64,000 nucleotides of DNA, taken from Egibacter rhizosphaerae (GTDB lineage Bacteria; Actinomycetota; Nitriliruptoria; Euzebyales; Egibacteraceae). The position numbers were made by a program, and so were the translations under genes. Every line of letters begins with the position of its first letter. Positions within the stretch are counted from its first letter, which is position 1. Of this stretch, positions 33,702 to 42,356 are shown in pieces. The notes under the pieces are model-generated. The model saw only the letters and a program-made list of their open reading frames with translations. It did not search any database and was not told the DNA's origin. Location of the stretch: assembly GCF_004322855.1 (NCBI RefSeq), contig NZ_CP036402.1, positions 4,496,001-4,560,000 of the forward strand, read 5' to 3'.

Positions 33702-35723
33702 ATGGTGCTGTCCGTGCGCCGCGCATTGCGCTGGCTCGTACCCCTGACCCTGCTCGCTCTCGTCATCGCCGCGTGTGAGGTCGATGACGACGTCGACGAG
33801 GCGATCGACGAGGAGGACGAGGCCGAGGAGGACGACGTCGACCCGGCCGACGAACCGGACGAGGAGGAGGAGGAGGAAGACGAGGAGGAGCCCGCCGAAG
33901 AGGACGAGCCCGACGATGTCGAGGTCGCCGACTTCACCTACGAGATGGGCATGTTCGAGGACATGGACGTCGACAGCTACTGGACGTATCTCGATGACAC
34001 CGATGTGTGGACCGCCTACGTCGTCAGTCACACCCCCTGCCAGCTCTACGCGCTCGAGCCGCCGAACTACACGGTGACGCCGGAGCTGGCGACCGAGGAC
34101 TGGCCGGAGCCCGAGGAGGACGGCGACGCCTGGGTCGTCGAGCTCGACATCCACGAGGGGATCGAGTGGAGCGACGGTGAGCCGATCACGGCGCACGACA
34201 TGGAGTTCACGTGGAACGCCGTGCTCGACATCCCCCTCGGAGGGCAGTGGGTCTCCTTCTACGAGCCCGAGCCGATGGAGGCGGGTATCACGACCGACAT
34301 CGAGGCGGTCGACGACACGACCGTGCGGATCGAGTTCGCCGAGGAGCCGGGGCTCGGCACGTGGCCGATGAACGTGGCCCTGGCGCCGATCATGCCCGAG
34401 CACCACTGGGGCGACCTCGTCGACGAGGCCGACGACCCCGAGGACTTCCTCGCCGAGTCCGGGCAGGGCTCGCCGGTCTGCGGCGCCTGGGAGTTCGCCG
34501 AGTGGGAGGAGGGCGCGTTCGCGGCCTCCGACGTGAACGAGAACTACTTCCTCGAGGGCACCCAGTACACCCACTACGAGGACGGCACCGTCGACATGGT
34601 CAACGAGGACCTGGGGATCGACGGCAACTTCGGAGAGGGCGAGGGCGAGGGCGACGTGCTCGCCGAGTACACCGTGGGTCCGTACGCCGAGGAGGTCCTC
34701 TACACGCTTTACGGTGACGCCAGCGTGGCCGTGTCGTCCCTGGTCGAGGGCGAGGTGCCGTTCCTGCTCACCGGCCCCGGCATCGAGGAGGCCGCGCAGG
34801 ACGAGATCATCGACGACGAGGACACCGAGGCCGTCGTCAACCCCGACTACGGCATGCAGTACCTCGGGTTCAACTTCGAGCGCGAGCCGATGAACGACCT
34901 CGCCTTCCGGCAGGCCGTCGCCACCGTGATCGACCGGGAGTTCATCACCGACACGGTGATGGGCGGGTCGGCGCTGCCGCTCTACACCTTCATCCCGTCG
35001 GGCAACGAGGCCTGGTTCGACGACGAGACCGGTGGTTCCTTCGAGGAGGACTGGCAGTACGAGGACATGGCCGAGCGGCTCGACGACGCCGTCGCCATCC
35101 TGGAGGAGGCCGGCTACAGCTGGGAGGGCGAGGAGCCCGGCTTCGACGAGGAGGCCGGCGACGTCGTCTTCGGTGAGGGGCTCACCAACCCCGATGGCGA
35201 GGTCATCGACGAGGTCGAGCTCATCCACCCGACCGCGGGCTACGACCCGCTGCGCAACACCGCCGGCCTGCACATCGCCGACTTCATCGAGCAGCTCGGG
35301 GTCGAGGTCAACGCCGAGGCGACCGAGTTCGGCCAGCTCCTCGAGCAGGTCGACGCGCCTGACAACCTCGACTACGACATGGTGATTCTCGGCTGGAGCC
35401 TCGGGAACGTCGCCTACCCGGACTACTACCACGCGTTCTGGAACTCCGAGAGCCCGGTGAACAACACCGCGTTCGCGCACGACGAGTTCGATGAGGCCTC
35501 GAACGCCTTCGTGGCGTCGAGCTCCATCGAGGAGGCCTACGACGTCCTCTGGGAGGACATGGAGCCGATCCTCCAGGAGCAGCTCCCGTACGTGCCGCTC
35601 TTCGACACACCGACCGTCGAGGGCTACCGCCCCGACGAGGTGCAGTTCCCGTACACCGAGGTGCTCAGCGGCGTCGAGAACGTGCTCGGGCAGCCGAGCC
35701 TGGTGCAGCCGGCGGCAGAGTAG
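33702..35723 (+). CDS. Oligopeptide/dipeptide ABC importer, substrate-binding lipoprotein 2
   Basis: 673 residues, long for the family. Signal helix 11-23 and lipobox VIAAC (Cys25) are followed by an extremely acidic linker of about 45 residues with runs of Glu. SBP_bac_5 features are EGIEWSDGEPITAHDMEFTW, PDYGMQYLGFNFEREPMND and DLAFRQAVATVIDREFIT. Several acidic insertions (for example GEGEGEGDVLAEY) explain the length. ATG 33702 has AGGAGGAG upstream. Sequence identity to binding protein 1 looks low, so the two operons probably take different substrates. Confidence 0.88.
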   Translation: MVLSVRRALRWLVPLTLLALVIAACEVDDDVDEAIDEEDEAEEDDVDPADEPDEEEEEEDEEEPAEEDEPDDVEVADFTYEMGMFEDMDVDSYWTYLDDTDVWTAYVVSHTPCQLYALEPPNYTVTPELATEDWPEPEEDGDAWVVELDIHEGIEWSDGEPITAHDMEFTWNAVLDIPLGGQWVSFYEPEPMEAGITTDIEAVDDTTVRIEFAEEPGLGTWPMNVALAPIMPEHHWGDLVDEADDPEDFLAESGQGSPVCGAWEFAEWEEGAFAASDVNENYFLEGTQYTHYEDGTVDMVNEDLGIDGNFGEGEGEGDVLAEYTVGPYAEEVLYTLYGDASVAVSSLVEGEVPFLLTGPGIEEAAQDEIIDDEDTEAVVNPDYGMQYLGFNFEREPMNDLAFRQAVATVIDREFITDTVMGGSALPLYTFIPSGNEAWFDDETGGSFEEDWQYEDMAERLDDAVAILEEAGYSWEGEEPGFDEEAGDVVFGEGLTNPDGEVIDEVELIHPTAGYDPLRNTAGLHIADFIEQLGVEVNAEATEFGQLLEQVDAPDNLDYDMVILGWSLGNVAYPDYYHAFWNSESPVNNTAFAHDEFDEASNAFVASSSIEEAYDVLWEDMEPILQEQLPYVPLFDTPTVEGYRPDEVQFPYTEVLSGVENVLGQPSLVQPAAE

Positions 35724-35760
35724 CGAGACCCGACCGGGCGCGGTGTGAGGCCGAGCCCGG

Positions 35761-35798
35761 CACGCGCGGGGTCGGGACACTCCCGGCCCCGCGCCGTG
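35761..35798 (+). terminator. Intercistronic terminator after binding protein 2
   Basis: Positions 35761-35777 and 35781-35798 form a 17-bp stem with one bulge and one G-U pair, closed by a CAC triloop. It is the strongest hairpin in the window and lies in the same place as the one in operon 1. Confidence 0.7.
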
Positions 35799-35827
35799 TC
35801 GGCGCCACGGCGACACGCCGCTGACGC

Positions 35828-35833
35828 TATCCT
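35828..35833 (+). promoter_or_regulatory. -10 box before permease 2B
   Basis: TATCCT lies 31 nt before ATG 35865 and 30 nt after the terminator. It could start a secondary transcript of the permease/ATPase genes. Confidence 0.3.
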
Positions 35834-35864
35834 GCCACCGACCTGACGTCCGCAGAGGCTGCCC

Positions 35865-37013
35865 ATGATCAAGGTCCTCGCGAGCCGGCTGGGGCAGATG
35901 CTGTTCGTGCTCTGGCTCCTCGTGACCGTCGTCTTCTTCGTCGTGAACGTCGCCGGCGACCCCACCGAGAACCTCGCGCTCGATCCGAACGTGCCCCCCG
36001 AGGCGCGACAGATGCAGATCGAGCGGCTCGGCCTCGACCGACCGCTCTGGGAGCAGTACGTGATCTTCCTGGGCAACCTGCTCCAAGCGGATCTCGGCTT
36101 CAGCTTCAGCCTCTACCCCCGCGAGGTCGGGGACATCCTGATCGAACGACTCCCCCGCACCGTGGGGCTGTTCCTCGGTGCCACCCTGCTCGGGTTCGGG
36201 TTCGGGTTCGTGATCGGCCGACGCCTCGCCTGGTGGCGGGGCACGTTGCGCGAGCACGGTGTCACGGTCATCGGGGTCTTCCTGCTCACGGTGTTCCCCA
36301 TCTGGGCCGCGCTCGTGATGATCTGGATCTTCTCGTTCGAGCTCGGCCTGTTCCCGTCCCGCGGGTTCCTCACGCCGGCCCTCTGGCGGGGCGCCCCGTT
36401 TCCGTCGAACCAGGTGTTCATGGTCCTGGTCGGCGGTTTGACCGTGCTCCTCGTGGGCGGGATCATGCTGCGACAAGCCGCGCAACGGCTCGACAACCCC
36501 CGCATGCGGACGTTCGTCAGCCTCGGGGGCATCGCGGGGCTCGCCGCCGTGGTGCTCGCCGCGATCGGTGCCTCACCCATGGGCCCGTACGCGGCGAACA
36601 TCGCGCATCACACGATCCTGCCAACCGGGACGCTCGTCCTGCTCAGCTTCGGGGGCACGATGCTGCTGACCCGCACCTCGATGCTGGAGACGATGCAGGA
36701 GGACTACGTCCTCACCGCCAGGGCCAAGGGGTTGCCGGAGTCGACAGTGCGGAACAAGCACGTCGCCCGGACGGCGCTCCTGCCCGTCGTGGCATCGCTC
36801 ATGCTGAGCCTCGTCGCGGTGCTCACCGGGAGCATCGTGTTCGAGCGCGTGTTCTCGTGGCCCGGCATCGGCCTCACGTTCATCGAGGCCTCCACGAGCG
36901 GCGACGTCCCGTTGACCATCGGAGTCCTCGTGAGCTACGGGGTCATCTTCATGATCACGCATTTCCTTCTTGACGTCGTATACACGTACCTGGATCCGCG
37001 GATCCGGTACTGA
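35865..37013 (+). CDS. Peptide ABC importer permease 2B with extra membrane segment
   Basis: 382 residues, about 70 longer than usual DppB proteins. The typical start (LASRLGQMLFVLWLLVTVVF), EAA loop (DYVLTARAKGLPESTVRNKHVARTALLPV) and end (YTYLDPRIRY) are present. An insertion at about 176-245 adds two hydrophobic helices (184-200 and 218-235) around a basic loop, just before the third conserved helix. This would give about eight helices. The partner permease 2C is also enlarged. Confidence 0.88.
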   Translation: MIKVLASRLGQMLFVLWLLVTVVFFVVNVAGDPTENLALDPNVPPEARQMQIERLGLDRPLWEQYVIFLGNLLQADLGFSFSLYPREVGDILIERLPRTVGLFLGATLLGFGFGFVIGRRLAWWRGTLREHGVTVIGVFLLTVFPIWAALVMIWIFSFELGLFPSRGFLTPALWRGAPFPSNQVFMVLVGGLTVLLVGGIMLRQAAQRLDNPRMRTFVSLGGIAGLAAVVLAAIGASPMGPYAANIAHHTILPTGTLVLLSFGGTMLLTRTSMLETMQEDYVLTARAKGLPESTVRNKHVARTALLPVVASLMLSLVAVLTGSIVFERVFSWPGIGLTFIEASTSGDVPLTIGVLVSYGVIFMITHFLLDVVYTYLDPRIRY

Positions 37014-37023
37014 GGGGGGGCGC

Positions 37024-38163
37024 ATGGCGACGTCCGCGGAGGATCAGCGCAACCGGGTCGAGGCACCGGCCGCCCGCACCGCCGAACCGTTCGGGGCCGG
37101 TCCACCGGCCGGACCGCTCGGGCGCCGCACTCGGCTGCGCAACCGGTGGCGCGTGTTCCGACAGACCTTCGGCGAGAACTGGCTGCGGTTCAAGAAGAAC
37201 CGCATCGGGGTCGTTGGCCTCGTGCTGATCGTCGTCTTCGCCCTGATGGCGGTCCTGCACCCGATCCTCATGACGACGGTGTGGGAGGACGACGTCTACG
37301 ACCCGGTCACGGGACACAGCGCCCAGGAGTACGAGGTCACCGTCGTCGAGGAGGCCGGGGACATCGAGGACGCGGCAACCCAGCTCGACCTCGAGCGCGT
37401 GCAGCTGCGTCACGATCCCACCGCCCAGGTCGGCGACACGGTCATGATCGACGAGCAACCCGCGCCGCCGTCGTTCGCGCACCCGCTCGGCACGGATCCC
37501 CTGGGCCGCGACGTGATGAGCCAACTCATGTTCGGCGCGCAGATCGCGTTCGCGATGGCGGCTGTGGCGGCGATCACCACGGTCGGGCTCGCCACCCTGG
37601 TCGGCGCGATCGCCGCCTACTACCGCGGCTGGACCGAGACCGTGTCGATGCGGATCGCCGATCTGTTCCTCCTGCTGCCCGCGGTCCCGTTCCTCGTGTT
37701 CATCAGCGCGATCTACGGGATCAACGTCGTGACGCTCGGGCTCATCTTCGGGATCGTGTCCGGGCTGGGACCGACCGCGATCCTGCTGAAGTCACAGGCC
37801 CTGGCCGTGAGCGTCAAACCGTTCATCGACGCCGCCAAGATCGCGGGTGCGAGCAGCCGGCAGGTGGTGTTCCGCCACGTGATCCCGAATGTGTTGCCGC
37901 TGTCGTTCCTCTCGATGATGTTCACCGTCTCGGGCGCGATCAGCGCGGAGGCCATCCTCTCAGCCTTCGGTCTCATCGACGTGCCCATGAGCTGGGGGAT
38001 CATGATCCAGACCGCCGACACGGCCGGCTACATCCTGCGGGGCTTCGACTTCTGGTGGTTGCTCTTCCCCGCCGGACTGGCCGTGACCCTGCTCGCCTTC
38101 GCCTTCTATCTGTTCGGACGTGGCCTGGACGAGGTCGTGAACCCGCGCCTGCGCCAGAACTGA
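37024..38163 (+). CDS. Peptide ABC importer permease 2C with extended external loop
   Basis: 379 residues. The first helix is about 61-78, followed by an enlarged, acidic external domain of about 70 residues (82-150) before the conserved HPLGTDPLGRDVMSQLMFG motif. The EAA-like loop reads PFIDAAKIAGASSRQVVFRHVIPN. The N-terminal 55 residues are cytoplasmic and Pro/Arg-rich. ATG 37024 follows a GAGGGGGGG run. The enlarged loop may dock the long acidic binding protein 2. Confidence 0.88.
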   Translation: MATSAEDQRNRVEAPAARTAEPFGAGPPAGPLGRRTRLRNRWRVFRQTFGENWLRFKKNRIGVVGLVLIVVFALMAVLHPILMTTVWEDDVYDPVTGHSAQEYEVTVVEEAGDIEDAATQLDLERVQLRHDPTAQVGDTVMIDEQPAPPSFAHPLGTDPLGRDVMSQLMFGAQIAFAMAAVAAITTVGLATLVGAIAAYYRGWTETVSMRIADLFLLLPAVPFLVFISAIYGINVVTLGLIFGIVSGLGPTAILLKSQALAVSVKPFIDAAKIAGASSRQVVFRHVIPNVLPLSFLSMMFTVSGAISAEAILSAFGLIDVPMSWGIMIQTADTAGYILRGFDFWWLLFPAGLAVTLLAFAFYLFGRGLDEVVNPRLRQN

Positions 38164-38195
38164 CGCCCGAGCCGTGATCGGTCCATGAGGAACCC

Positions 38196-39236
38196 ATGAC
38201 GACGACCACTCCGACGCCCGAACGCACGCGCTCGCGTCCGACCGAGCCCTTGCTCGAGGTCGACGGCCTCACCGTCCGCTACGAGACCCTGCACGGTGAC
38301 GTGCAGGCGATCAACGAGCTGAGCTTCTCGATCTCCCCCGGGGAGTCGCTCGGCCTCGTCGGTGAGTCCGGGTGCGGCAAGAGCTCGGTGGCGCTGGCGC
38401 TGTTGCGCCTCCTCCCGAAGAACGCTCGCATCGACGCCGGCAGCATCCGTCTCGAGGGCAAGGACCTGCTCTCGGTGTCGGATCGCGAGATGCGGGGGCA
38501 CCGCTGGAACGACATCTCGATGGTCTTCCAGGGAGCGATGAACTCGTGGAACCCCGTCTACACGGTCTTCTCGCAGATCGAGGAGGCGTTGCGGGTGCAC
38601 TGGCCGGCGACGACGCGCAGCGAGGCGCGCGGGCGCGTGGCTGAGCTGTTCGAGATGGTGGGGCTGCCACCGGACATGATGGACCGCTACCCGCATGAGT
38701 ACTCGGGCGGGATGCGCCAGCGAGCCATCATCGCGATGGCTCTCTCCTGCGACCCCAAGCTGATCATCGCCGACGAGCCCACGACGGCCCTGGACGTGAT
38801 CGTGCAGGACCGGATCCTTGGCCAGCTCAAGCGGATTCAGTCGGAGCTCGATCTCAGCATCATGTACATCTCCCACGACATCGCCGTCATCGCCGAGGTC
38901 GCGGACCGGCTGGGCGTCATGTACGCCGGCAAGATGGCCGAGCTCGGCGACACCGACGCGGTGTTCCGTCACCCCCGTCACCCCTACAGCTGGTCGCTGC
39001 TGACCTCCACGCCCAGCATCCGCGGGCCGCTGAGGACCCTCTCGCCGCTGGAGGGTGAGCCCCCCGACCTGCGCGAACCGCTGGTGGGCTGCCCGTTCGA
39101 GCCCCGCTGCGCGCTGTCGACCGAGCAGTGTGCGACGCACATGCCGCCACTCGAGCAGGTCACCGCGCACCAGTCCGCCGCCTGCTGGCACAGCGACCAG
39201 GTCCCGGACCCGGCCGAGAAGGAGACGCTCGCGTGA
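38196..39236 (+). CDS. Peptide ABC importer ATPase 2D (DppD/OppD type)
   Basis: 346 residues with intact Walker [10 protein letters not shown], signature YSGGM, Walker [12 protein letters not shown] and H-loop YISHDIAV. The HPY domain has GCPFEPRCALSTEQC. The next ATPase gene starts on its stop codon (GTGA overlap). Confidence 0.92.
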   Translation: MTTTTPTPERTRSRPTEPLLEVDGLTVRYETLHGDVQAINELSFSISPGESLGLVGESGCGKSSVALALLRLLPKNARIDAGSIRLEGKDLLSVSDREMRGHRWNDISMVFQGAMNSWNPVYTVFSQIEEALRVHWPATTRSEARGRVAELFEMVGLPPDMMDRYPHEYSGGMRQRAIIAMALSCDPKLIIADEPTTALDVIVQDRILGQLKRIQSELDLSIMYISHDIAVIAEVADRLGVMYAGKMAELGDTDAVFRHPRHPYSWSLLTSTPSIRGPLRTLSPLEGEPPDLREPLVGCPFEPRCALSTEQCATHMPPLEQVTAHQSAACWHSDQVPDPAEKETLA

Positions 39237-40228
39237 GCGCCCCGCTGCTCCACATCGAAGGCGCGAAGAAGCACTTCCCCGTCGACAACCGGCGATTTCG
39301 TCCCGCCCGGCACTTCCTGCACGCGGTGGACGGGATCGACCTCGAGATCGGCCAGGGTGAGAGCCTCGGGCTGGTCGGCGAGTCCGGGTGCGGGAAGACC
39401 ACGGTCGGGCGCATGCTCGTCCGCCTCGCCGACCCCACCGACGGACGCATCGTGCTGCGCTCCGATCGCTTCGACGCCGTCGATCTCGCGGACCTCGACG
39501 ACAAGGATCTGAAGGCCCTGCGCCGGGACACGCAGATGATCTTCCAGGATCCGTACGAGTCGATGAACCCCCGTCGAACGATCCTCGACACCGTGACGGA
39601 GCCGTTGCGGCTCCAGGGGCTCGGCGACGGCGACGAGCGGTCCGCGAAGGCCCTGGAGATGCTGCGCCTGGTCGGCCTCAGCCCACCGGAGATGTTCGGC
39701 TACCGCTTCCCGCACGAGCTCTCCGGGGGTCAGCGGCAGCGTGTCGCGATCGCGCGCGCCCTGGTCATCGAACCGAGCTTCGTGGTCTGTGACGAGCCCA
39801 CGTCGATGCTCGACGTCTCGATCCGGATCTCGATCATGAAGCTCATGCGGGATCTCGCGGACCGCCTGGGCGTGTCGTACCTCTACATCACCCACGATCT
39901 CGCGGTGGCTCGCTACATGTGCGACCGGGTCGCCGTCATGTACCTCGGGAAGATCGTCGAGATCGCGGAGACCGAAGAGCTGCTGAACAACCCCAAGCAC
40001 CCCTACACCCAGGCGCTCGTCTCCGCGGTGCCCGTGCCGGACCCGAACTACGAGCGACCCGAGCCGGACATCAAGGGCGGGGTCAGCAAGCCGATCGATC
40101 CAGAGCCCACCTGCCGGTTCCTGGCACGCTGCCCATGGGCCGACACGTACTGCGAGACGCACGAGCATCCGCCACTGGAGGAACTGGCCCCGCGCCACCG
40201 GGTGGCCTGCTACCACGCGGAGCGGTGA
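39233..40228 (+). CDS. Peptide ABC importer ATPase 2F (DppF/OppF type)
   Basis: 331 residues with intact Walker A GESGCGKTT, signature LSGGQ, Walker B VVCDEPTSMLD and H-loop YITHDLAV. The HPY domain has CRFLARCPWADTYC and VACYH. GTG 39233 has GAAGGAGACG upstream, inside the 2D gene. It ends operon 2; 27 bp separate it from the convergent lipoprotein gene. Confidence 0.92.
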   Translation: MSAPLLHIEGAKKHFPVDNRRFRPARHFLHAVDGIDLEIGQGESLGLVGESGCGKTTVGRMLVRLADPTDGRIVLRSDRFDAVDLADLDDKDLKALRRDTQMIFQDPYESMNPRRTILDTVTEPLRLQGLGDGDERSAKALEMLRLVGLSPPEMFGYRFPHELSGGQRQRVAIARALVIEPSFVVCDEPTSMLDVSIRISIMKLMRDLADRLGVSYLYITHDLAVARYMCDRVAVMYLGKIVEIAETEELLNNPKHPYTQALVSAVPVPDPNYERPEPDIKGGVSKPIDPEPTCRFLARCPWADTYCETHEHPPLEELAPRHRVACYHAER

Positions 40229-40255
40229 CCCGAACGTCGCGTCCGGTCGGGGCCA

Positions 40256-41950
40256 TCACGGCTGCAGGGACAGCTCGCGGAGGTCGACACGTCCGTCGGG
40301 CCCGGGGTCGAAGCCTCCCGCGACGCGCTCCCCCACCACGAGTCGCTGCAGCGGGGCCACGAGTGGCACGAATGCCATGTCCCGCCCGAGCGCCAGTCGC
40401 TCCGCACGACCGAACAGCTCCGCGCGTTCCTCGGGGTCGAGCGCGGCCATCGCGTCGTCCAGGAGCTCGTCGATCTCCTCGTCGCGATACCGTCCCGGGT
40501 TGCCGGTCGCCACGGCCCCGTCGGCGTTACGGCTGTGCAACATCGGGATCAGCGCGTCCGAGAGGAGGGGATGCTCGGCCTGCCACCCGCTGCGGAACAG
40601 GGTCGCGGTCCCGTCCTCGATGGCGGTGAGGAAGTCAGGGAACTCCAGGGTGCGGACCTCCAGGTTCACCCCCACCGCCGCGAGATCGTCGGCGAGCTGC
40701 TCGGCGATGGGCTCGTGCCCGCCGTCGCGATCGATCCACAGCGTGAGGTCCTCGAGGTCGGCTTGGTCGAACAGGCGCTCCGCGCTCTCGGGAGCGTGCA
40801 CGCACGATGGGCACGCGGACGACTGGGCGGTCGGGATCTCGCGGCTCGCCACCCCCCGAGCGAGATCGGCGTGGCCCTCGAACCCGATCTCGGCGATCCG
40901 CTCCCGATCGACCGCGAACGAGAGCGCCCGGCGGGCGCGGACATCGTCGAACGGCTCGGTCATCACGTTCATGCCCAGGGCGTAGACCTCGAGTCCCGCC
41001 GTCCGCGTCACGCCGGATCCCGACCCGTTCGGGGACAGCTCCCCGAAGACGTCGAGGGCGTCCCCGAGCGCGCTGCGCGGCACCGTCGCGACGTCGACCC
41101 GGCCCTGCTGGAAGGCGACGTAGCCGGTCACCGGATCCGTGACGCGGAAGACGAGCTCGGTGGGGCCGTCGCCGAGGAGCGCCGCGTCGGCCGCGCGAAG
41201 ACGCAGGAACTCGCCCGGCGACCACGGTTCGGCGAGCTCGAACGCGCCGTTGCCGAGGGGGTCACGCGCGAACGCCTCGGGCTCGTGCTCCCAGCGGTCG
41301 GCCGGGACGGGCGCCAGGGCGGGATGCGCCAGCAGCGCCGGGAAGTCCGCGCGCGGCCGGTCGAGCAGGACCTGAACCGTCCAGCGGTTGGGGGTGCTCA
41401 GGCCCTCGAGCGAGTCGGTCTCGCCGCGGGCGAACTCGTCGTAACCGATCACGTCGCCGAGATGGGGGGGTTGCTCACCGTCCCGGATGCCGGCCTGCCA
41501 GGAGGTCCGCACGTCCTCGGACGTCACCGGGGTGCCGTCATGGAATCGCGCGTTGCGATCGAGGAAGAAGGTCCACGCTAGGGCCTGCTCGTCGCTGCGC
41601 CAGGAATCGGCGACGAGCGGCTCGGGCCGACCCTCGTCGTCCAAGGCGATGAGGCCGTCGAAGAGCGCATCGACGACTCGGTGCCCGTCGGGGTCGCGCG
41701 CCAATGGGGGCACGATCGCGTCGGGTTCGCCGATCGCCCATCTGAGCGTGCTCGGTCCTTCGTCGGCCTCTCGCTCGGTGTCCGGCTCGAGCAGCGGCTC
41801 GGTGGGATCGCCCTCGGTGGCCGGTGGGTCGGCGTCCGCGCCCGAGCATGCCGCGGCGGTCACGAGGGCCATCAGCCCGACCGCGAGGACGGCGACCGCC
41901 GGGCGCAGCGCGCGACCGGGGCGGGTCGGGCGGCACCGCGCGGGTTGCAC
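40256..41950 (-). CDS. Peptide-type ABC substrate-binding lipoprotein 3 (orphan)
   Basis: 564 residues: a basic N-terminus, signal helix 18-34 and lipobox TAAAC (Cys35). The SBP_bac_5 domain shows RVVDALFDGLIALDDEGRP, NARFHDGTPVTSEDVRTSW, PLGNGAFELAEPWSPGE and RARRALSFAVDRERIAEIG. A SACPSCVHAPESAERLF segment matches the CxxC-x-H-x-P site of binding protein 1. The linker is less acidic than in the other two. It follows secG by 6 bp on the same strand, and no permease lies beside it, so it may feed one of the neighbouring importers. Start GTG 41950 has no obvious Shine-Dalgarno sequence. Confidence 0.85.
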   Translation of the reverse strand: MQPARCRPTRPGRALRPAVAVLAVGLMALVTAAACSGADADPPATEGDPTEPLLEPDTEREADEGPSTLRWAIGEPDAIVPPLARDPDGHRVVDALFDGLIALDDEGRPEPLVADSWRSDEQALAWTFFLDRNARFHDGTPVTSEDVRTSWQAGIRDGEQPPHLGDVIGYDEFARGETDSLEGLSTPNRWTVQVLLDRPRADFPALLAHPALAPVPADRWEHEPEAFARDPLGNGAFELAEPWSPGEFLRLRAADAALLGDGPTELVFRVTDPVTGYVAFQQGRVDVATVPRSALGDALDVFGELSPNGSGSGVTRTAGLEVYALGMNVMTEPFDDVRARRALSFAVDRERIAEIGFEGHADLARGVASREIPTAQSSACPSCVHAPESAERLFDQADLEDLTLWIDRDGGHEPIAEQLADDLAAVGVNLEVRTLEFPDFLTAIEDGTATLFRSGWQAEHPLLSDALIPMLHSRNADGAVATGNPGRYRDEEIDELLDDAMAALDPEERAELFGRAERLALGRDMAFVPLVAPLQRLVVGERVAGGFDPGPDGRVDLRELSLQP

Positions 41951-41956
41951 CGTGGG

Positions 41957-42190
41957 TCAGGCGAGTCGGAGGGCGAGCAGCACCGTCGTCGTGGCGAAGA
42001 GGATCGCCGTGATCACGGTCATGCGATCGAGGTTGCGCTCGACCACCGTGGAGCCCGTGATCGAGCCGCCCCCGCTGCCGCCGCCGAACATGTCCGCGAG
42101 CCCGCCGCCACGGCCACTCTTGAGCAGGATCAGCAGGAGCAGCAGCATCGAGATCAGCACGTGGAAGGTGATGATCACGCCGGTGAGCAC
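41957..42190 (-). CDS. secG: Preprotein translocase subunit SecG
   Basis: 77-residue membrane subunit of SecYEG. Two helices (about 3-22 and 56-75) flank the family motif LLILLKSGRGGGLADMFGGG. GTG 42190 has GGAGG upstream. The usual gap-pgk-tpi-secG order holds, except that a blaI/M56 pair lies between tpi and secG, so secG now has its own promoter-like box. Confidence 0.92.
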   Translation of the reverse strand: MLTGVIITFHVLISMLLLLLILLKSGRGGGLADMFGGGSGGGSITGSTVVERNLDRMTVITAILFATTTVLLALRLA

Positions 42191-42250
42191 AACGGGCCTC
42201 CGGATCGACGGTGTGACGGGACGCGGCCTCGCAGCCGGCGCCGACGGGTA

Positions 42251-42259
42251 AGGTTACCA
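42251..42259 (-). promoter_or_regulatory. Extended -10 box of secG
   Basis: Minus-strand TGGTAACCT fits TGN-TANNNT and predicts a leader of about 55 nt before GTG 42190. Confidence 0.4.
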
Positions 42260-42356
42260 GCGCCAGGGCAGCCGAGCAGGGCGCGGGTGGGCGACGGACC
42301 GTGGCCTCGGCTCGCGCCCCGGGGTCCTCGCTGTTCGGGTGCTCGTGCGTCCCCGA

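Noticed and set aside
33678-36485. A 935-codon open frame opposite binding protein 2 and permease 2B
   Set aside because: Shadow of the acidic lipoprotein; repeated Val/Leu/Asp-rich sequence mirrors the GAC/GAG codons of the sense strand.
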